A program made the position numbers and the translations under genes. 6,026 nt of DNA from an uncultured Bacillota bacterium (GTDB taxonomy: Bacteria; Bacillota; Limnochordia; Limnochordales; ZCTH02-B6): contig CALFSR010000104.1 of the NCBI GenBank assembly GCA_937916565.1, positions 1 to 6,026 on the forward strand, read 5' to 3'. How positions within the stretch are numbered: position 1 is the first letter of the stretch; each line of letters starts with the position of its first letter. Below, one piece after another: positions 4,493 through 6,026 of this stretch. The notes below the pieces were generated by a model. It saw only the letters and a list, made by a program, of their open reading frames with translations. It was not told the DNA's origin and did no database searches.

Positions 4493-6026
4493 ATGGAAGC
4501 CGGCTTTATTCACCTGCACACCCATTCCCACTACAGCCTATTGGACGCCGTGTCGTCTCCGGAGGAGCTGGTGAGCCAGGCGGCGGCCATGGGGATGGAC
4601 GCGCTGGCATTGACGGACCACGACGCCCTGTATGGAGCGGCCCGGTTTTTCCGGGCCGCGCGCTCGGCCGGCGTCCACCCCATCATCGGCTGCGAACTGA
4701 CCATCGGCTCGTCCGGTCATCACCTGACGGTGCTGGCCAGGGATTTGTCGGGCTACCGCAACCTGTGCCGCCTAGCCACCAAGGCTGCCTCTCGGGCCGC
4801 CGGGCGCGCTTGGGGCGTTACGGCCGGCGTTCAGAGGGACGATCTCTGGCGCTTCGGGGACGGGCTCATCGTTTTGAGCGGCTGCGCGCGGGGCGAGATC
4901 CCGAGCCTGCTTTCCGCGGGGCGGGAGGAGGACGCCCGCCGAGCGGCGCGCGAATGGCGCGAGCGGTTCGGTCCCGACGGTTTTTTCATCGAGCTCCAAG
5001 ACCACGGGCTGCCCGGCCAGGCGGAGCTGAACCAGCGGCTTGTGGCGTTGGCCGTGGCCGAACAACTGCCCGTGGTCGCCACCCACAACGTCCACTACGC
5101 CCGGCCCGAGCAGGCTCCGGCCCGGGACGCCCTGCTGCGGGTCGCAAGTAACCATGGCGCGGGGCCCGTCGGACCCATGCCCCGCGGCAACGGCCTGCAC
5201 CTCGCTCCTGCCCATGAGATGATGGCCCGGTTTGCCCATATTCCGGAGGCCGTCCGCAACACGGTGCGCATCGCGGAGATGTGTCGGGTCGACTTGGCGC
5301 CCTCCGGCTTGCGGCTGCCGGCCTTCCCGCCCGGAGAGCCTTCGCCGCAGGCGCTGCTGGAACGGCTTGCCCGGGAAGGCGCCGCTCGGCGCTTCCGGGA
5401 TCCTTTGCCTGCCGCCGTGGAGGCGCGGCTTGGCCATGAACTCGCGATCATCGGCCGCCTAGGGCTTGCCAGCTACTTCCTACTGCTCTGGGACGCGATC
5501 GGATGGGCCAAGAAGCACGGTATCGCCGTTGGGCCGGGCCGCGGATCGGCAGCCAGCAGCCTTGTCGTATACTGCCTGGGCATCACCGACGTCGACCCGC
5601 TTGCTTATGGCCTTGTGTTTGAGCGGTTTCTCAACCCGGACCGGGCGGCGCCGCCCGACATCGACATCGATGTGTGCGACGACCGGCGAGAAGAGTTGCT
5701 AGAATACGTCCGGCGCCGGCATGGGGAAGACCGGGTTGCCCAAATCGCGGCCTTCGCCACATTGGCCCCCCGGGCAGCGCTGAGGGAGATGGGACGGGCC
5801 CTGAATGTGCCCAAAGAGGACCTGGACCGTCTCAGCCGGCTCATCCCGCCCGGTCCCGGCGCCACGCTGGCCAAAGCGGCGGCTGAGGCCCCGGCGCTGG
5901 CCGCTTTGCGTCAAGATCCCCGGATCGACGAGCTGTGGCGGCTGGCTGAGATGGTGGAAGGCGCGCCCCGGCACTTGTCCGTGCACGCTGCCGGTATCGT
6001 CGTTGGAGACGGGCCGCTGGAGGATA
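4493..6026 (+). CDS. dnaE: DNA polymerase III alpha subunit (DnaE), N-terminal 511 codons
   Basis: This is a C-family replicative DNA polymerase, cut by the window edge (511 full codons of a protein usually over 1000 residues). The N-terminal PHP domain keeps metal-site residues: HTH (9-11), TDHD (41-44), Glu68 in GCEL, His77 before LTVLA, DHG (170-172) and NVHYA (199-203). The polymerase palm follows: PGRGSAASS (348-356), the VDPLAYGLVFERFLNPDR stretch, and PDIDIDVCDDRR with catalytic Asp389 and Asp391. The third catalytic Asp would lie past the window. RHLSVHAAG is at 493-501. The ATG at 4493 gives the expected FIHLHTHSHYSLLD start, and GGGGTGG lies four bases upstream. In PolC-containing Bacillota, DnaE extends RNA primers and hands over to PolC; in others it is the main replicase, and nothing here shows which. 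Some PHP wording (TDHDALYGA, LARDLSGYRNLCRL) recalls DnaE2/ImuC. Confidence 0.93.
   Translation, partial: MEAGFIHLHTHSHYSLLDAVSSPEELVSQAAAMGMDALALTDHDALYGAARFFRAARSAGVHPIIGCELTIGSSGHHLTVLARDLSGYRNLCRLATKAASRAAGRAWGVTAGVQRDDLWRFGDGLIVLSGCARGEIPSLLSAGREEDARRAAREWRERFGPDGFFIELQDHGLPGQAELNQRLVALAVAEQLPVVATHNVHYARPEQAPARDALLRVASNHGAGPVGPMPRGNGLHLAPAHEMMARFAHIPEAVRNTVRIAEMCRVDLAPSGLRLPAFPPGEPSPQALLERLAREGAARRFRDPLPAAVEARLGHELAIIGRLGLASYFLLLWDAIGWAKKHGIAVGPGRGSAASSLVVYCLGITDVDPLAYGLVFERFLNPDRAAPPDIDIDVCDDRREELLEYVRRRHGEDRVAQIAAFATLAPRAALREMGRALNVPKEDLDRLSRLIPPGPGATLAKAAAEAPALAALRQDPRIDELWRLAEMVEGAPRHLSVHAAGIVVGDGPLED

Overview
The window is a compact, GC-rich bacterial chromosomal segment. It most likely comes from an endospore-forming, high-GC member of the Bacillota, of the Symbiobacterium, Thermaerobacter or Limnochorda kind. 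The main evidence is an adjacent ytrH-ytrI sporulation pair next to dnaE, an arrangement also known from Bacillus. Other support comes from strong AGGAGG-type ribosome binding sites, frequent TTG/GTG starts, sigma-A-like promoters and an encoded CCA on tRNA-Glu. The genus assignment is an inference.

Layout from left to right. At 1-145 lies a minus-strand tRNA-Gln(CTG) with its own promoter; its 3' acceptor half does not match its 5' half. At 238-1089 is speE (spermidine synthase, minus), started by TTG behind a near-perfect Shine-Dalgarno and followed by a long GC hairpin. At 1169-1334 a self-contained tRNA-Glu(CTC) unit runs on the plus strand, with promoter, gene and intrinsic terminator. 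At 1458-3065 is the complete minus-strand unit for a long-form NADP-type isocitrate dehydrogenase, with promoter, gene and terminator. At 3181-3570 a small plus-strand gene encodes a free-standing starch-binding-type module (CBM25/53-like). Its 3' end overlaps the convergent ytrI gene by 43 bp. At 3528-4348 is the translationally coupled ytrH-ytrI pair on the minus strand. From 4493 to the right edge runs the N-terminal 511 codons of dnaE (DNA polymerase III alpha subunit, C family), divergent from ytrH and open at the window end.

Most genes are ordinary housekeeping functions (polyamine synthesis, TCA cycle, replication, translation) with a sporulation operon among them. They form separate transcription units rather than one pathway. 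I see no insertion sequence, CRISPR array, toxin-antitoxin pair or defence system inside the window. The points most worth a second look are the mismatched tRNA-Gln at the left edge, which could be an integration or recombination junction, and the orphan carbohydrate-binding protein lying tail-to-tail with a sporulation gene.
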